Shown here: positions 63,160 through 64,000 of the stretch, one piece after another
How the letters are laid out: every line of letters starts with the position of its first letter
Numbering within the stretch: position 1 is the first letter of the stretch
Origin: Colwellia sp. Arc7-635
Lineage (GTDB): Bacteria > Pseudomonadota > Gammaproteobacteria > Enterobacterales > Alteromonadaceae
Direction: 5' to 3'
NCBI RefSeq assembly: GCF_003971255.1
Contig: NZ_CP034660.1
Span: 3,038,001-3,102,000 of the forward strand
Length of the DNA stretch: 64,000 nt
Notes under the pieces: generated by a model
What the model was told of the DNA's origin: nothing
Seen by the model: only the letters and a program-made list of their open reading frames with translations
The model's database searches: none
Translations under genes and position numbers: made by a program

Positions 63160-63837
63160 GAGTTTAAAGGCTGCAACAAATTGATTAAAGTTATCAAAGC
63201 ACCAGCTTGGTTGGTACTGGCTGATATCTTCACCATAATTGTAACCATAGGTTAATCCAACGCTTGCCATACCGGCTGCCTGGGCCGCTAAAATATCATT
63301 TTTAGAATCACCAATCATGACACATTGCTCAACCGTCACATCCAATTTTGTCAACGCGCCAAATAGAGGATCCGGATGTGGTTTTTGTACTGGGAACGTA
63401 TCGCCGCCGATCTGTATTTCAAACAGACTACCTATTGCTAAACCATCTAAAATAGGTTGAATAAATTGCTCTGGTTTATTAGTAATAATGGCCAGTCGAT
63501 AGCCCGCTTGCTTTAAACTAATTAAGCCATCACGTACTCCGTCATACAAAACAGAGTTGACACAAACACATTCTTTATAATGGGCTAAAAACTTAGTTAG
63601 CGCGTCTGCAGCATAAGCATTATCGAGTGTTTCATCAATTTCTGCAGAGCCTGACAATGCCCGTTCTGTCAATATTTTAGCGCCATTACCCACCCAACTA
63701 CGGATCATATCTTCATCAAATTCAGGTTTATTTAAATCGGCTAACATTCGATTTATCGCTAATGCGAGATCCGGAGCGCTGTCGACTAAGGTGCCATCTA
63801 AGTCAAATAACAATACGTTTTTATCTTTTAATTCCAC
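63148..63837 (-). CDS. gph: Phosphoglycolate phosphatase (HAD superfamily)
   Basis: A 229-residue HAD phosphatase that removes phosphate from 2-phosphoglycolate, a by-product of DNA repair. Motif I is LLFDLDGTLVDSAPDL with both catalytic aspartates, motif II is AIITNKP, the lysine is in QKPHPDP (motif III), and motif IV is CVMIGDSKNDILAAQAAGM. The alpha-helical cap lies between residues 20 and 85. Length and sequence match Gph. Translation starts at GTG with AGGGA five bases upstream. In E. coli gph sits in the dam operon; here it is convergent with an FAD oxidoreductase, so the context differs. Confidence 0.92.
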   Translation of the reverse strand: MELKDKNVLLFDLDGTLVDSAPDLALAINRMLADLNKPEFDEDMIRSWVGNGAKILTERALSGSAEIDETLDNAYAADALTKFLAHYKECVCVNSVLYDGVRDGLISLKQAGYRLAIITNKPEQFIQPILDGLAIGSLFEIQIGGDTFPVQKPHPDPLFGALTKLDVTVEQCVMIGDSKNDILAAQAAGMASVGLTYGYNYGEDISQYQPSWCFDNFNQFVAAFKLLKI

Positions 63838-64000
63838 TGTGTTCCCTGCTTCTTACGTTATGTGAGGAATGTTACCTGAACTCAAAGCATTAGTGCAGTA
63901 GTTCATGCATTTCGTAAAAAAATAAAAGCAGATGATTGCGAGTTACTCGGCGGTGTAACTAGGACACCCATTCTACATTGCTACGTTTTTTGTTAACCGA

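Noticed and set aside
1-64000. tRNA, rRNA, CRISPR arrays or an intact transposase
   Set aside because: None was recognised on either strand by reading; short tandem repeats lack the unique spacers of CRISPR.

Overview
The window is chromosomal DNA of an AT-rich marine gammaproteobacterium, most likely Colwelliaceae/Alteromonadales (Colwellia- or Thalassotalea-like). This rests on the E. coli-like YbiT, DnaK, MscS and Gph proteins, on an alginate-degradation locus with a large TonB-dependent receptor, on several PEP-CTERM exported proteins, and on TA-flanked intergenic inverted-repeat elements. The genus assignment is inference. I found no rRNA, tRNA, CRISPR array or intact transposase gene.

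Layout. 0-7.5 kb: a 2OG-Fe oxygenase; a minus-strand operon of a frameshifted PEP-CTERM protein, a tail-collar-domain protein and a Sel1-repeat protein; ybiT; and a PEP-CTERM metzincin-like protease. 7.7-9.4 kb: a membrane diguanylate cyclase whose last GGDEF helix is cut off by a 311-bp TIR element with a TA target duplication; the missing end lies on the far side, in frame with a small GNAT gene. 9.7-14 kb: a chaperone island (cbpA, a Crp/Fnr-type regulator, a dnaK without dnaJ). 14-18.3 kb: a PEP-CTERM choice-of-anchor A protein beside a 920-residue TPR protein resembling PrsT of PEP-CTERM systems. 18.7-27.2 kb: mostly housekeeping or metabolic genes (GIY-YIG-like, MYG1, PhyH, lytic transglycosylase, TSUP, SPOUT methyltransferase, cyclophilin, mscS) and a second TIR element. 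27.7-30.3 kb: an NsrR-centred module with a thioredoxin-reductase-like ferredoxin-NADP reductase, a helical protein and a 52-residue CC-containing small protein. 30.4-41.5 kb: an acyltransferase fused to a winged-helix-like tail, a beta-propeller/GGDEF sensor, a ferric-reductase-like oxidoreductase, a YdbS/YdbT pair, an MBL hydrolase and an ACT protein.

41.5-42 kb carries a clear guanidine-II (mini-ykkC) riboswitch ahead of an SMR exporter gene, with a visible anti-Shine-Dalgarno pairing. 42.2-43.9 kb is a MarR-controlled siderophore-interacting-protein unit. 44.7-53.9 kb is an alginate utilisation locus: two PL7 lyase lipoproteins, a large lipoprotein with a duplicated domain, a small secreted protein and a divergent TonB receptor, sharing TTGGTTGACCAA-like operator candidates. 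54.4-63.8 kb holds an old yellow enzyme, a type III ornithine/lysine decarboxylase with a structured leader, a cupin, a TetR cassette (VOC protein, CmcJ/NvfI-like protein, TetR) with three matching operators, an FAD oxidoreductase and gph.

The strongest observations are the precise element insertion into the diguanylate cyclase, the guanidine-II riboswitch with an ACT-domain gene downstream, the TetR operator set, the NsrR module with its small CC protein, and the shared operator of the alginate locus. I did not find a wholly new multi-gene system that I could defend from sequence alone.
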